A stretch of 38,401 nucleotides of DNA from an uncultured Bacteroidales bacterium (lineage in GTDB: Bacteria > Bacteroidota > Bacteroidia > Bacteroidales > UBA932). Positions 15,922 through 24,734 of this stretch are shown in pieces (position 1 is the first letter of the stretch; every line of letters starts with the position of its first letter). The stretch covers positions 1 through 38,401 of the forward strand of contig CAMOIT010000007.1 of the NCBI GenBank assembly GCA_946616285.1, written 5' to 3'. Position numbers and translations under genes: made by a program. The notes beneath the pieces are model-generated. The model was not told where the DNA came from. It did no database searches and worked only from the letters and a program-made list of their open reading frames with translations.

Positions 15922-17376
15922 CTATTTTGATCCAAAGAGTTGAAGTTCTGACAGGGATGTAAAGTTCTTGGTGCCCTCGAGACGCAAGTCTCCGGACTCT
16001 CTGGGATTAGCCTTCAGGACGGCGAAACGGATGAAGGAGAAAGCGGTCTCAGACCTGAGCACCGGCAGGGTCACCCAGGTATTGGTGGTGGCGCTGGTCA
16101 TCTCGAGGGTTTCAATATCCTCACCCAGCTGCGTCCAAGGATCGTCCTTCTTGGCCTTGACCCATACGCCGATCAAGTGAGGCGTACCGTTGTCGTTCTG
16201 GGAACGGGTGCAGTAGCTGAACACAATGGACTTGAGCGGGTCGATAGTGGTCGAACTCTTTGTAAGATCGATGTCCACATATTCGCCGTAGGTAGGATCG
16301 CCGTTGTGCGTGCTGTAGACGGAATGCCAGTAAGTGAGGACATTGTCGTCGATGAGCGCGGGAGCTCCGCCGCCGTCATTGGGAGCCTGGCTGCTCACGG
16401 AAACCATATCTTCCTCGAGAGGAATCAGGTCGGGATCAAGACGGAATGTGAGCACATATACATTCTTCTTTTCGTCTATCTTGAATTCCGGCTTGCTGCA
16501 GGATGTAAAGACGATGGGCAGGGCGTACTCTGTGAGCATTTCCATACCTTCGCGGGTGAAGTTCACCTTGAAGGTTGCTTCCGTAGTGCCTTTCGTAAAC
16601 TTGATCACCTTTTCGGGGATGGTGTATAAGGAGGCGGGCAGAAGCACGTACTCCTTGGCATTGGCCATGTTGTATTCGTCCAGCCAGGCCTGGTCCATCA
16701 CCTCCATGGTGCAGCTGAAGTCCCAGCGGTTCTCGTCCATGTTCAGCGACAGGGTGTTGGTATATACGTCGCTGGTCTGGCTGGCGCTGGTGAACTTGTG
16801 GGGCTCCTCACCGGGGTTCAGTAGGCCGATCATGGGTACCTCGATATCGGGTTTCAGGAGAATGTAGTTGATATCGGCCGAGACTTTACCGCCCGAGAAC
16901 AGCTGGAAGGCCATCACGTACTCGGCATCTTCGTCGGCTTCCTGGAGGGCGCTGACCGCGTTGGTGTTCACGCTCAGGTTCACCACTTTATAGGGATCGT
17001 CCGGGCCGAAATCCAGGTCGATGCTCTCCTGGTTGGCCAGCGGTGTTCCGTCTTCGTTCAGGAACTTGTAGCAGGAAGGAGGAATCAGTTTGTACTCGGT
17101 TTCGTAGGTGATGTTATAAATGGCAAGCTGCGCCTCGTCGAAGGGGATGAGGATGGCTTCAATCTCGCCTTTGAGGTTGCGTCCGCTCTTGCAGACGGGA
17201 ATCTTGTACAGGCCATCTTCGCCGGTGCGGTACAGGGCCAGATCCTGTTCACCGCCGTTGCGGAAGTAAACCATGGTCTGGAACTCTTCCATGTAGTCCG
17301 AGCGGTGATCCTGACAGGCAGCGGCGGCCACGAGGGCCAGCACTGCGGGGACCAGATATTTGATCAATGTTTTCAT
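15922..17376 (-). CDS. Surface glycan-binding lipoprotein with DUF1735 and discoidin-like domains, 484 aa
   Basis: The lipobox is AAAAC with Cys21. Two DUF1735-type (BT_3987-like) segments are visible, about residues 28-135 (VYFRNGGEQDLALY, IPVCKSGRNLKGEI) and 200-315 (TNTLSLNMDENRWDF, ending VYVLTFRLDPD). A C-terminal F5/8C-like domain (about 325-484) contains GGGAPALIDDNVLTYWHS and YVDIDLTKS, and closes with LSELQLFGSK. Proteins of this architecture, encoded immediately after susD, usually act as accessory glycan-binding proteins on the outer membrane. It lies 6 bp upstream of the M60 peptidase gene and 21 bp downstream of susD, so co-transcription is likely. No hydrolase motif is present. 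Confidence 0.8.
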   Translation of the reverse strand: MKTLIKYLVPAVLALVAAAACQDHRSDYMEEFQTMVYFRNGGEQDLALYRTGEDGLYKIPVCKSGRNLKGEIEAILIPFDEAQLAIYNITYETEYKLIPPSCYKFLNEDGTPLANQESIDLDFGPDDPYKVVNLSVNTNAVSALQEADEDAEYVMAFQLFSGGKVSADINYILLKPDIEVPMIGLLNPGEEPHKFTSASQTSDVYTNTLSLNMDENRWDFSCTMEVMDQAWLDEYNMANAKEYVLLPASLYTIPEKVIKFTKGTTEATFKVNFTREGMEMLTEYALPIVFTSCSKPEFKIDEKKNVYVLTFRLDPDLIPLEEDMVSVSSQAPNDGGGAPALIDDNVLTYWHSVYSTHNGDPTYGEYVDIDLTKSSTTIDPLKSIVFSYCTRSQNDNGTPHLIGVWVKAKKDDPWTQLGEDIETLEMTSATTNTWVTLPVLRSETAFSFIRFAVLKANPRESGDLRLEGTKNFTSLSELQLFGSK

Positions 17377-17397
17377 ACTTCTTTCAGGATTAGCGGT

Positions 17398-19293
17398 TTA
17401 CCATCCGTAGTTCTGGGTAAGGACTTTGTTACGGTCCAGTTCGCGCTGGAGGAAAGGATACAGGTAGTGGTTGGAACGGAACACGCGGTTCTCCACCACC
17501 TTGCGCTTCCACATCTCGGGCGGAACGACCGTGGAGCTGCGGGAGCCTACAACGTCCGTATCCAGTCCGTAGACGGGACCGTTGCAGACGTCGGGAGCGA
17601 TCATCCAGGTACGGGTGTCGAAGTAGCGGTGGCCTTCCTGGGCAAGTTCTACCTGACGCTCGCGGTGAACCAGGTCGATCAGTTCGTCTATCGAAGCGTT
17701 GGTGTAGATGTCCAGGATGGGATCCATGCCGCTGCGGGCGCGGAGCTCGTTCCAGCATTCGATGGCCTTGTTGTAGTCCACGCCTTCCCCGGTGAGACCG
17801 GCTTTCTGGCATTCAAGCACTGCCTCGATGTAGTTCAGGTAAATCTCGGCATAACGGAATGTGGGATAAGTCATGTTGCCCCACTGACCCTGGTAGGAAT
17901 CCACAGTGTGGTCGTACCACTTGTTCACAAGATAGCCGGTGATGGGATAGTCGTGAGTGGTGTGACCTATCATGCCGTTGGCGAAGTAGGCCCTGCCCAC
18001 TGATTCGCCGTGTTTCCAGCCTGTGCCGGGCCAGTACACTGTTACGTAGAAGCGGGGTTCGCGGTTGGCATACATGCGCGGCGAATTGGAAGTAGCGTCG
18101 GCATCCGTGCACTTGAGGGCCTTCAGGAAAGGATTGACCACGCTGGCCTGGTCGAACTCGCGGTCGGCAGCCGGGTAACCGGAACGGGAATCCACGATGG
18201 GACCGCCGCTGCGGTCATAACCGGTGATGGGATAACGGCCGTTTGCCATGGCGTAAGAGTCCACCGATGTCTGGGTGGGTCCCCAGCCGCCGTAAGCGGT
18301 GCCGGTAGCAATGTCGGTGGGCGTGGTGTGGACACCGAAAGTCATTCGGCTCCTGTAACCGCCGCCGCAGTAGATAAGTTCGTCGTTCCAGGTCTCCTGG
18401 AATACGCCATAATAATTAAGGTAAGGATTGTCGGGATTCTTTTCGTCCTTGTACAGTTTGTACAAGTCCTGGTCGATCACACGCCTTGCGGCCTGGGCGG
18501 CAAGCACCCACTTATTGGGATCTGCCTTTTCAGGGAAGAGGTTGGTGCCGTCGGGATTGCGGACGGTACGGTACAGCGTGGAGCCGTTAAACAGAGGACG
18601 GGCGCTGTAAAGCTGCAGGCGGGAAATAACCGCCAGTGCGGCGCCGCGGGTGGGAAGGCCCAGATTGGCGGTGGACTGGGTTGCGGGCAGATTATCGGCG
18701 CACCAGTTCATTTCGCTCACGACGTAATCCACGCAGTCGTCCCAGGGGTCGCGGGGACGCTGGAGTTCCTGGGTGGTGGCAGTGAAGTCCATCAGTTCGT
18801 CACCTACCAGGAAGATGGGGCCGTAGTCCCTCATAAGGAGGAAGTAGGTATAGGCCCTGGCCCAGCGTACGCAGGCGTACCAAAGTTTAAGCTGAGCCTG
18901 GCGGGATGCATCGGTGGCAAGAACAGGGTCTGAGCAGTCCAGGACGTGCGCCAGGAAGATGTTGCAGTCACGGATGCACTGATATTCCGTGTTGAAACGG
19001 TCATTGGGGACGTTGGATGCGTTCCATGAGCCGAAGTTAATCTTGCGGTAGTCGTAGTTCCATGTCATGGAAGCTTCGTCGGTTGCTCCCAGGTATGGCG
19101 GAGCGTAGAGATTGTCGGCATCGTCGGGCAGATAACCCATGCAGTTGTAGAAGTACTGCCGGGTGTAGTTGAACGAAGCCCAGATCTTTTCTTCGGTGAG
19201 CTGCTCGTCTTCCTGACGGTCCAGAAACTTATCGCAGGAGGCGGCCAGTACGGCTGCCGCGGTAATCATTATAATGTATAGAGTCTTTTTCAT
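17398..19293 (-). CDS. susD: RagB/SusD-family outer-membrane nutrient-binding lipoprotein, 631 aa
   Basis: The signal sequence ends LAASC with Cys20, followed by DKFLDRQEDEQLTEEKIW, the typical SusD start. The N-terminal helical region contains ADNLYAPPYLGATDEA and RDCNIFLAHVL. The C-terminal region has FRYAEIYLNYIEAVLECQ, a hallmark SusD motif, WNELRARSGMDP, and LVHRERQVELAQEGHRYFD, the RagB/SusD signature. The protein ends LDRNKVLTQNYGW, as is usual. SusD partners cap the SusC transporter and capture substrate at the cell surface. It lies 12 bp after susC. Its length is somewhat above the common 500-600 aa range. The substrate is not readable from sequence; neighbouring enzymes suggest sialylated glycopeptides or glycans. 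Confidence 0.95.
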   Translation of the reverse strand: MKKTLYIIMITAAAVLAASCDKFLDRQEDEQLTEEKIWASFNYTRQYFYNCMGYLPDDADNLYAPPYLGATDEASMTWNYDYRKINFGSWNASNVPNDRFNTEYQCIRDCNIFLAHVLDCSDPVLATDASRQAQLKLWYACVRWARAYTYFLLMRDYGPIFLVGDELMDFTATTQELQRPRDPWDDCVDYVVSEMNWCADNLPATQSTANLGLPTRGAALAVISRLQLYSARPLFNGSTLYRTVRNPDGTNLFPEKADPNKWVLAAQAARRVIDQDLYKLYKDEKNPDNPYLNYYGVFQETWNDELIYCGGGYRSRMTFGVHTTPTDIATGTAYGGWGPTQTSVDSYAMANGRYPITGYDRSGGPIVDSRSGYPAADREFDQASVVNPFLKALKCTDADATSNSPRMYANREPRFYVTVYWPGTGWKHGESVGRAYFANGMIGHTTHDYPITGYLVNKWYDHTVDSYQGQWGNMTYPTFRYAEIYLNYIEAVLECQKAGLTGEGVDYNKAIECWNELRARSGMDPILDIYTNASIDELIDLVHRERQVELAQEGHRYFDTRTWMIAPDVCNGPVYGLDTDVVGSRSSTVVPPEMWKRKVVENRVFRSNHYLYPFLQRELDRNKVLTQNYGW

Positions 19294-19305
19294 ATTCCCA
19301 GTCCA

Positions 19306-22300
19306 TTAGAAGTTAGCATTGAGGCCGAAGGAATAGATCCTGTTGTTGGGGTAGGAAGCACCCTGACCGCCACCTTGCTCGGGATCCCAAAGATTGAATT
19401 TGGAGAAGGTGAGCAAGTTGTTGCCGGATACGTAGAAGCGCACGCTCTGGATAAAGCCTGCACGGGCGAGCAGTTTCTTGGGAAGGGTGTAACCCACTTC
19501 GAAATTCTTCAGACGGAGGAAGGAGCCGTCGCGCTGCCACCAGGACGATGTCTGGCTGTTGTTGGAGGAACCGGCGCCCGAGCCGATGGCCAGGCGGGGA
19601 TATACTGCATTTGCGGCCTGGCTCAGTTCTTCACCGTTGTTTGTCAGACGGTTCCAGCCTTTCTCCCAGACATCCAGCTGAACGGCGGAACGCTCGATAG
19701 CGGTATTGGAGAAGGGCGAAGTAAGGGAGGCGCCGCTCACGAAGAAGTTCACGTTGCCTACGCCCTGGAAGAACACGCCGATGTCGAAGCCCTTGTATTC
19801 GGCATTGAGGCCGAAACCGTAGGTGATTTCAGGAAGGGTGGTGTAGCCCAGGTAAATCTGGTCGTCCGTGTCGATGCGGCCGTCACCGTTGATATCCTGG
19901 TACTTGATATCGCCCACGCGATATTCGCCGAAGGTCTGTTTGGGAGAGTTTGCAATTTCTTCCTCGCTCTGGAAAAGGCCGACGGCCAGGAGGCCCCAAG
20001 GCTGGGATGCGCCCTCGCCGTAGGGCTTTCCGATGCGGTTCTGGTATTTGTATTTCCAGTCCGGTTCGTCGTTGTTGACCAGGTTGTTGCGGTTGTAGGT
20101 GAAGTTGCCGCGGCCGGTCAGGAACCAGTCCCCTATCTGCTTGTGCCATTCCAGGGACATGTCCACACCCCTGTTGCGGGTTTCACCCACGTTCACGTAA
20201 GGGAGCTTGCTTCCGTTCTGGAGACCCGCGATGCCGGGCAGACCGCCGCGGAGCATCAGGATGCCGGTACGGTGGGAGTCGAAGTAGTCGGCCATGACGC
20301 GGAGTTCGCGCCAGAGCTCGAATTCAACACCCAGGTTAAGCTTGGTTTCCTCTTCCCATGAGAAGTTCAGGTTCTCCGGACGGCCGATGGCGATACCATA
20401 GCCGCCATTGCCTCCGGTTTCGCCCAGACTTACGTAGTTGCCGTCGATCACTGTGGGCAGGTACAGCCAGCGGGCGCCGCCGATCTGGTCGTTACCTACC
20501 TTACCGTATGAGCCCTTGAACTTGAACATGTTCACAGTGTTCTTGATGGGAGCCCAGAAGTCTTCTTCGGAAATCATGTAACCGGCACTGAAAGCCGGGA
20601 AGAAACCGAAGCGGTGGCCGGGAGCAAAGTTTTCGGAACCGTTGTAACCAACGTTCACTTCCGCGAAGTAGCGGTCTTTGTAGGCGTAGGTTACACGGCC
20701 TGCAATACCCTGGTTCTTATAAGGGAGGGAGGTGTTTTTGTCGCCGCCCAGGGTGGTGCGCTTGATTGAATGGTTGTAAAGGAACATTGCGCCTACGCGA
20801 TGGCGGCCGAACAATCTGGAATAGTTCACGGAGGCCTCCATGTAGGTATTCATGGACGAAGAGCCTGATGCGCTGTAGCTAAGGCTCTGGGAACCGGAAA
20901 CTATGGGGTCTCCATAGATTAGGTTGCCGTCCTCGTCACGGCCTGTTGCATGGTACTGCGTGGGCGTTTTGGTGCGGCCCTGGCTCTGGTAGTTCCAGGC
21001 ATCCCAGGAGAACTTGAAGTTGGCTGTGAGGCCCTGCAGAGGCTCCCACAGTTTGCCGAAATCCTGGGTAAGGCCGATTACCGACTGGGCGCTGTTGGTG
21101 AAGGATTCGTAATAACCGGTGTGCACCAGCAGGTTCCAGGGGTTCTCGATGGTACCGGAAGGACGGGAGATGGTGCCGTCCGAATACTCGTACGGGACGG
21201 CATTCGGGCTGGTGGAGAAAGCCCAGCTCCAGATGGTGTCGGAACTGGTACCGGGCGATACCCGGGTCTCGTAGATGTTGGCTACGTTCAGCGACAGGAC
21301 AGTGCTTTCCGTGAGGTTGATGTCCACGTTGGCGCGGAAATTAAACTTGTTGTATTTGATGGACGAATCGTAGCCATATACATTGCCGGCATTCTTGAAG
21401 ATGGAGCTCTCCGTGAAGAAGCTGCCGGAAACGAAGTACTTCACCACCTCGGTACCACCGGAGACCGACAGGTTGACGCGCTGGTTGGCGGCCAGTTTGC
21501 GGTACATCTGGTCGATCCAGTTCACGTCCGGATACAGGTCGTTGTCGTCGTGGGTACGGTAGTGGTCTATGACTTCGGGCGTGAAGTGCTCCTCCCCTTT
21601 TGCCCAGTTGTACATGGTGGCAAATTGCTCCGCATTCACGAACTTGGGCATGATCAGGGGCTGGGTGATACCGGTTTCACTGCGCAGATTCACCTTGGGA
21701 CGGCCTACATCACCCTTTTTGGTGGTGATCAGGATAACGCCGTTAGCGCCGCGCACACCGTACACGGCCGAAGCGGATGCATCTTTCAGGATGGAGAACG
21801 AGGCGATATCGTCCGTGTCCACCAGGTCGATGTCGCGCTCCACGCCGTCCACCAGTACCAGCGGGGTGACGGAGCCCTGGAATGAGGATACGCCGCGGAT
21901 GTAGAAATTGGCGGAGCTTTCACCTGGCTGGCCGGAACGCTGTACGGCAACCACACCGGACAGCTGGCCGGCGAGACCGGAGGACAGCTGGGCGGAAGGC
22001 ACTTTAAGGTTTGATGCGTCCACGGTGGAGATGGAACCCACCACGGATTCCCTCTTCTGGGTACCGTAACCCACAACCACTACTTCGTCCAGGGAGGTGG
22101 ATTGCAACTGCATCTGGACATTTATTTCCGTGCGGCCGTTGACAGGGACTTCCTGATCGTCGTAACCCAGGGTGGAGAAGACCAGGATACCGCCGCCGCC
22201 GGCAGCGTCCACCGTTATGGTGTAATGTCCGTCCAAGTCCGTTATCACACCGTTGACTGTATTCTTGACAAGGACGCCAGCGCCGATCATGGGTTCACCG

Positions 22301-22425
22301 AGTTCGTCAAGGACGGTACCCGAAATGGTGAGTTTCCCTTGTGCAAAGGCTCCCGGCCGGGCCATAAACAGCAGCGTAGACACCGCCGCCAGGCTCATGA
22401 GGAACGATAGAAACTTACTTCTCAT
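19306..22425 (-). CDS. susC: SusC/RagA-family TonB-dependent outer-membrane transporter, 1039 aa
   Basis: A cleavable signal peptide ends GAFAQG. A carboxypeptidase-regulatory-like domain follows (about 30-110, ISGTVLDELGEPMIGAGVLV), then the SusC motif LDEVVVVGYGTQKRESVVGS near residues 113-132, and a plug domain with VDGVERDIDLVDTDDI and VYGVRGANGVILITTKKG. The remainder is a beta-barrel ending YSFGLNANF with terminal Phe. There is no N-terminal secretin/TonB signalling extension, so direct FecR-type anti-sigma control is unlikely. It is the first gene of the minus-strand locus, with about 375 bp of upstream non-coding DNA. Energy would come from a TonB-ExbB-ExbD complex, of which one set lies at 33186-35127. 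Confidence 0.96.
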   Translation of the reverse strand: MRSKFLSFLMSLAAVSTLLFMARPGAFAQGKLTISGTVLDELGEPMIGAGVLVKNTVNGVITDLDGHYTITVDAAGGGGILVFSTLGYDDQEVPVNGRTEINVQMQLQSTSLDEVVVVGYGTQKRESVVGSISTVDASNLKVPSAQLSSGLAGQLSGVVAVQRSGQPGESSANFYIRGVSSFQGSVTPLVLVDGVERDIDLVDTDDIASFSILKDASASAVYGVRGANGVILITTKKGDVGRPKVNLRSETGITQPLIMPKFVNAEQFATMYNWAKGEEHFTPEVIDHYRTHDDNDLYPDVNWIDQMYRKLAANQRVNLSVSGGTEVVKYFVSGSFFTESSIFKNAGNVYGYDSSIKYNKFNFRANVDINLTESTVLSLNVANIYETRVSPGTSSDTIWSWAFSTSPNAVPYEYSDGTISRPSGTIENPWNLLVHTGYYESFTNSAQSVIGLTQDFGKLWEPLQGLTANFKFSWDAWNYQSQGRTKTPTQYHATGRDEDGNLIYGDPIVSGSQSLSYSASGSSSMNTYMEASVNYSRLFGRHRVGAMFLYNHSIKRTTLGGDKNTSLPYKNQGIAGRVTYAYKDRYFAEVNVGYNGSENFAPGHRFGFFPAFSAGYMISEEDFWAPIKNTVNMFKFKGSYGKVGNDQIGGARWLYLPTVIDGNYVSLGETGGNGGYGIAIGRPENLNFSWEEETKLNLGVEFELWRELRVMADYFDSHRTGILMLRGGLPGIAGLQNGSKLPYVNVGETRNRGVDMSLEWHKQIGDWFLTGRGNFTYNRNNLVNNDEPDWKYKYQNRIGKPYGEGASQPWGLLAVGLFQSEEEIANSPKQTFGEYRVGDIKYQDINGDGRIDTDDQIYLGYTTLPEITYGFGLNAEYKGFDIGVFFQGVGNVNFFVSGASLTSPFSNTAIERSAVQLDVWEKGWNRLTNNGEELSQAANAVYPRLAIGSGAGSSNNSQTSSWWQRDGSFLRLKNFEVGYTLPKKLLARAGFIQSVRFYVSGNNLLTFSKFNLWDPEQGGGQGASYPNNRIYSFGLNANF

Positions 22426-22655
22426 TAGAGTTAGTGTTATTAATAAGTTGCTAAATATAGCGAATTTTTTCGTACTAAAAAAAGCAAAATCGTTTTAGCA
22501 CGCAAATAAATTATTTTAATAATCAGCGACTTACGCGGGTTTTAGCCGTTTTAGCACTGATTATCAACTACTTTGCATCCCAGACCGGGAGCTGCATGTG
22601 ACAAGCGTGACACTGCCCGGCTTCGGCTCCGGACAGCATCACCATAGCTATCACA
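22426..22655 (-). promoter_or_regulatory. AT-rich upstream region of susC with an 11-bp direct repeat
   Basis: This non-coding stretch presumably holds the promoter and leader of the susC operon. CGTTTTAGCAC occurs at 22491-22501 and again at 22547-22557, 56 bp apart, a spacing compatible with a regulator bound at two sites. Minus-strand near-matches to the TAnnTTTG element are TATATTTA (22459-22452) and TTTATTTG (22510-22503); neither has a good -33 partner, so no single promoter can be chosen. No gene is seen here. Confidence 0.4.
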
Positions 22656-22790
22656 GCCGCGTTTGCACAAAATCGCCATTATACGCATAATAACTGCAGA
22701 CGCGGCAATGATTTTGGCGTTTTCGGCCATTTTCCTTGCCGCGTTTGCACAAAATGTCCGTTCTGCGCACTACAGCTGCAGACGCGGCAA
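22656..22790. repeat. Tandem pair of palindromic (REP-like) elements, site 2
   Basis: Copies lie at 22656-22708 and 22736-22790. The second has arms TTGCCGCGTTTGCA (22736-22749) and TGCAGACGCGGCAA (22777-22790). Loop sequences begin CAAAAT, and the linker contains TTTTCGGCCATTTTCC, matching site 1 (34-170). The block starts 10 bp after the stop codon of the minus-strand gene at 22801, so its hairpins may also serve as 3' end or transcription-stop structures. Confidence 0.85.
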
Positions 22791-22800
22791 ACCCGCGGAA

Positions 22801-23823
22801 TCAGTCCAGAGTGTATTGAGTCGTGGTGAGGGAACGAACGGTGCCCTGGGTTCCAAGGTCCAGCTTGACATTCGCTTTCGACCCACATGATTTTGGCATG
22901 AATGTATTCTTGTCGAACAAGTAAGTCATTGAAGTGCTGGAGTTAATCTCGATTTTTCCAATATAATCTTTTACCGTTGACATCAGTTCATTGATTTTCT
23001 CTGTGTCTCCGGTCTGTACTCCCATCTGGGGGGCTATCATATTTACCAGCATTTCGAGAATAATTCCTGTAAGGCGTTCAGATTCTCCCGGCACCGGGAC
23101 TGACTTTACCTGAACAAGAATGTCATCGCTGGTCAGATGCGCCATGACAGTGTTAACGCTCTTGATTGTCATAGCCTGCGCGCCACCCAAAGGAACGCTG
23201 AATGACTCCTCTGATTCATACTGCATCGGAGTTCCTATCGTCAGTTCTGCGCCGAAAAATTTAAAAAGCGGTTCAACATCTCCGGCTACTACACTGTCTA
23301 AAGTTTCGGCCGAAAACATCTTGTCGTAAAGTGGATAAATTACACCGGCGACATCGGTTCTGGTCCCGCACATTTCCATGACTCTATCCATCAACTTTTC
23401 TTTAATGCCAGGCTCGGCGCTGCTACTTACAAGATCGCCATTGGCGTCGAATTGAAGAGTACCATCCAAGTGTGCGACAAAGGATTTCAATTCTTCTGAA
23501 ATAACGTTACCCAACGCCGACGAGTCATTTCTTATTGCATCTGTAATCTGAGCAGCTGCCGGCAGATTCTCGTATGTCTTCTTAAAGATCACGCCTCCGT
23601 CAGGCGTAAGATTGACGACGGTAAGTCTCATGTCTACAGTCTCGGGGCCGCTCTCTTCAACATCCTCGCCGTTGGAAGCCGTTTCCGATTTTGTAACATG
23701 AAACAGAAGGCTTTCCCCTACTGAAGGCCACTGTGGCACTACTTTTACAGTTTCCTGGGCCGATGCAGAAAGACTGATAACGATTGCAGCGACGGCAGCT
23801 GCAAAAAATGAAATGTGTTTCAT
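22801..23823 (-). CDS. Secreted protein of unknown function, 340 aa
   Basis: A Sec signal peptide is clear (MKHISFFAAAVAAIVISLSA, cleaved after SAQ near residue 23), with no lipobox. The mature part alternates short beta-strand-like segments with helices. Recognisable stretches include TVDMRLTVVNLTPDGGVIFK near residue 65 and TSMTYLFDKNTFMPKSCGSK near the end, which recall periplasmic beta-rich proteins with a repeated strand pattern, but I cannot assign a family. The gene starts 11 bp after the truA stop codon and is probably co-transcribed with it. It is less GC-rich than its neighbours. A pair of palindromic elements follows its stop codon. Confidence 0.7.
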   Translation of the reverse strand: MKHISFFAAAVAAIVISLSASAQETVKVVPQWPSVGESLLFHVTKSETASNGEDVEESGPETVDMRLTVVNLTPDGGVIFKKTYENLPAAAQITDAIRNDSSALGNVISEELKSFVAHLDGTLQFDANGDLVSSSAEPGIKEKLMDRVMEMCGTRTDVAGVIYPLYDKMFSAETLDSVVAGDVEPLFKFFGAELTIGTPMQYESEESFSVPLGGAQAMTIKSVNTVMAHLTSDDILVQVKSVPVPGESERLTGIILEMLVNMIAPQMGVQTGDTEKINELMSTVKDYIGKIEINSSTSMTYLFDKNTFMPKSCGSKANVKLDLGTQGTVRSLTTTQYTLD

Positions 23824-23834
23824 AGGCTATGTGA

Positions 23835-24731
23835 TTAATATTCTACTCTATTCAGAAAAAGGGCATGTCCTGGGACGGATTCACCGGCATCTCCGCGAGT
23901 GCCGGTGGCGATGAGTTCCGATATCCACTCCGGTTCATGCTTGCCCCTGCCCACTTCTATCAGCGACCCCACAATCGCCCTCACCATGTTCCGCAGGAAC
24001 CTGTCCGCTGATACTCTGAAGTACCAGTACTGCCTGGTTCCGAAGGCAGGCTCTGTACCTGAAATCTGTGGCCGCCCATGGCCGCATGAATGGGAGGGGC
24101 CCGCTCCGAAGGAGTGGGAGGGACGAGGACCGGAGGTCCGAAGGATTTCAGGCACAGAGCCTGCCTCCGGCGCCATCACTTGAATATGTGACGGCGTATA
24201 GGGAGCCCAGAAGGCTTCTGAGATGGTGCAGATGGAGGTTTTGTTGTCAGTGCCGGTCTTTTCGAAGCAGGAGAAGTCGTGGGTGCCCAGGAGGTGCTTG
24301 CAGGCCTTGTTCATGGCGTCGAAATCCAAATCGGGATAGCCGCACTGCCAGGAAAAAGCTGCCACGAAGGGGTCTTTTTGCCGATGGATGAAGTAGGTAT
24401 AGCTGCGCTTGCGGGCGCTGAAGCGGGCGTGAAAATCTTCATCGGCCGGAAGTACTGAATGAACTGCCACCTGACGTGGCAAAATGGCATTTAATTTGTA
24501 GATAAAATCTGATGCCTCGAAAGGAAGGGTACCGTCATATTCGAAGTGGGCCACGTAGCGGGAAGCATTCACGGAAGTATCCGTGCGGCCTGCTCCGGTA
24601 ACGGCGACGGGGCGGCCCAGAAGGCGGGAAAGAGCGCCCTCGACGGCTTCCTGCACGGACGGGGAATGAGGCTGGATTTGCCAGCCGCAGAAGGCCGATC
24701 CGTCATAAGAGAGGCAAATGGAATAACGCAT
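23835..24731 (-). CDS. truA: tRNA pseudouridine synthase A with in-frame insertion, 298 aa
   Basis: TruA converts uridines 38-40 of the tRNA anticodon stem to pseudouridine. The catalytic aspartate is Asp51 in TGAGRTDTSVNAS. Other family landmarks are YDGSAFCGWQIQP (9-21), FHARFSARKRSYTY (100-113), HDFSCFEKTG (151-160), and DRFLRNMVRAIVGSLIEVGRG in the C-terminal half. The start is the ATG at 24731; two codons further upstream only a TTG is in frame. Typical Bacteroidetes TruA proteins are about 245-255 aa. The excess here is a Pro/Gly/Ser-rich segment at residues 188-231, placed in the turn between two strands (before YWYFRVSADRF) and encoded by a palindromic element. Residues on both sides are intact, so the enzyme is probably functional. 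Confidence 0.93.
   Translation of the reverse strand: MRYSICLSYDGSAFCGWQIQPHSPSVQEAVEGALSRLLGRPVAVTGAGRTDTSVNASRYVAHFEYDGTLPFEASDFIYKLNAILPRQVAVHSVLPADEDFHARFSARKRSYTYFIHRQKDPFVAAFSWQCGYPDLDFDAMNKACKHLLGTHDFSCFEKTGTDNKTSICTISEAFWAPYTPSHIQVMAPEAGSVPEILRTSGPRPSHSFGAGPSHSCGHGRPQISGTEPAFGTRQYWYFRVSADRFLRNMVRAIVGSLIEVGRGKHEPEWISELIATGTRGDAGESVPGHALFLNRVEY
24040..24170. repeat. Palindromic element inserted in frame within truA
   Basis: The outer arms 24040-24066 and 24144-24170 are 27-nt inverted repeats with two mismatches; the core arms 24045-24066 and 24144-24165 differ at one position. The interior (24067-24143) holds further small hairpins such as CTCCGAAGGAG and GGACCGGAGGTCC. Both strands are open through the element, and its ends encode similar peptides either way (AGSVPEI and ISGTEPA). 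It adds about 44 residues to TruA. No second copy exists in this window. Confidence 0.85.
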
Positions 24732-24734
24732 ATG

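Noticed and set aside
12877..15930. A 1017-codon open frame on the plus strand
   Set aside because: It is antisense to the M60 peptidase gene, which has domains, a signal peptide and operon context. The plus-strand translation is Val/His/Gly-rich with no recognisable family; it is a shadow of GC-rich codon usage.
22566..22576. Plus-strand CTACTTTGC resembling a -7 element
   Set aside because: No plus-strand gene follows, and spacing to a -33 element is poor; it is left as chance or an unsupported antisense RNA start.
23899..24183. Plus-strand frame encoding PKAGSVPEI...ISGTEPASGA
   Set aside because: It is the antisense reading of the truA palindrome; the similarity to the TruA segment follows from the symmetry of the element.
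23835..24731. truA as a pseudogene
   Set aside because: The insertion keeps frame, the catalytic Asp and C-terminal motifs are present, and there is no premature stop.
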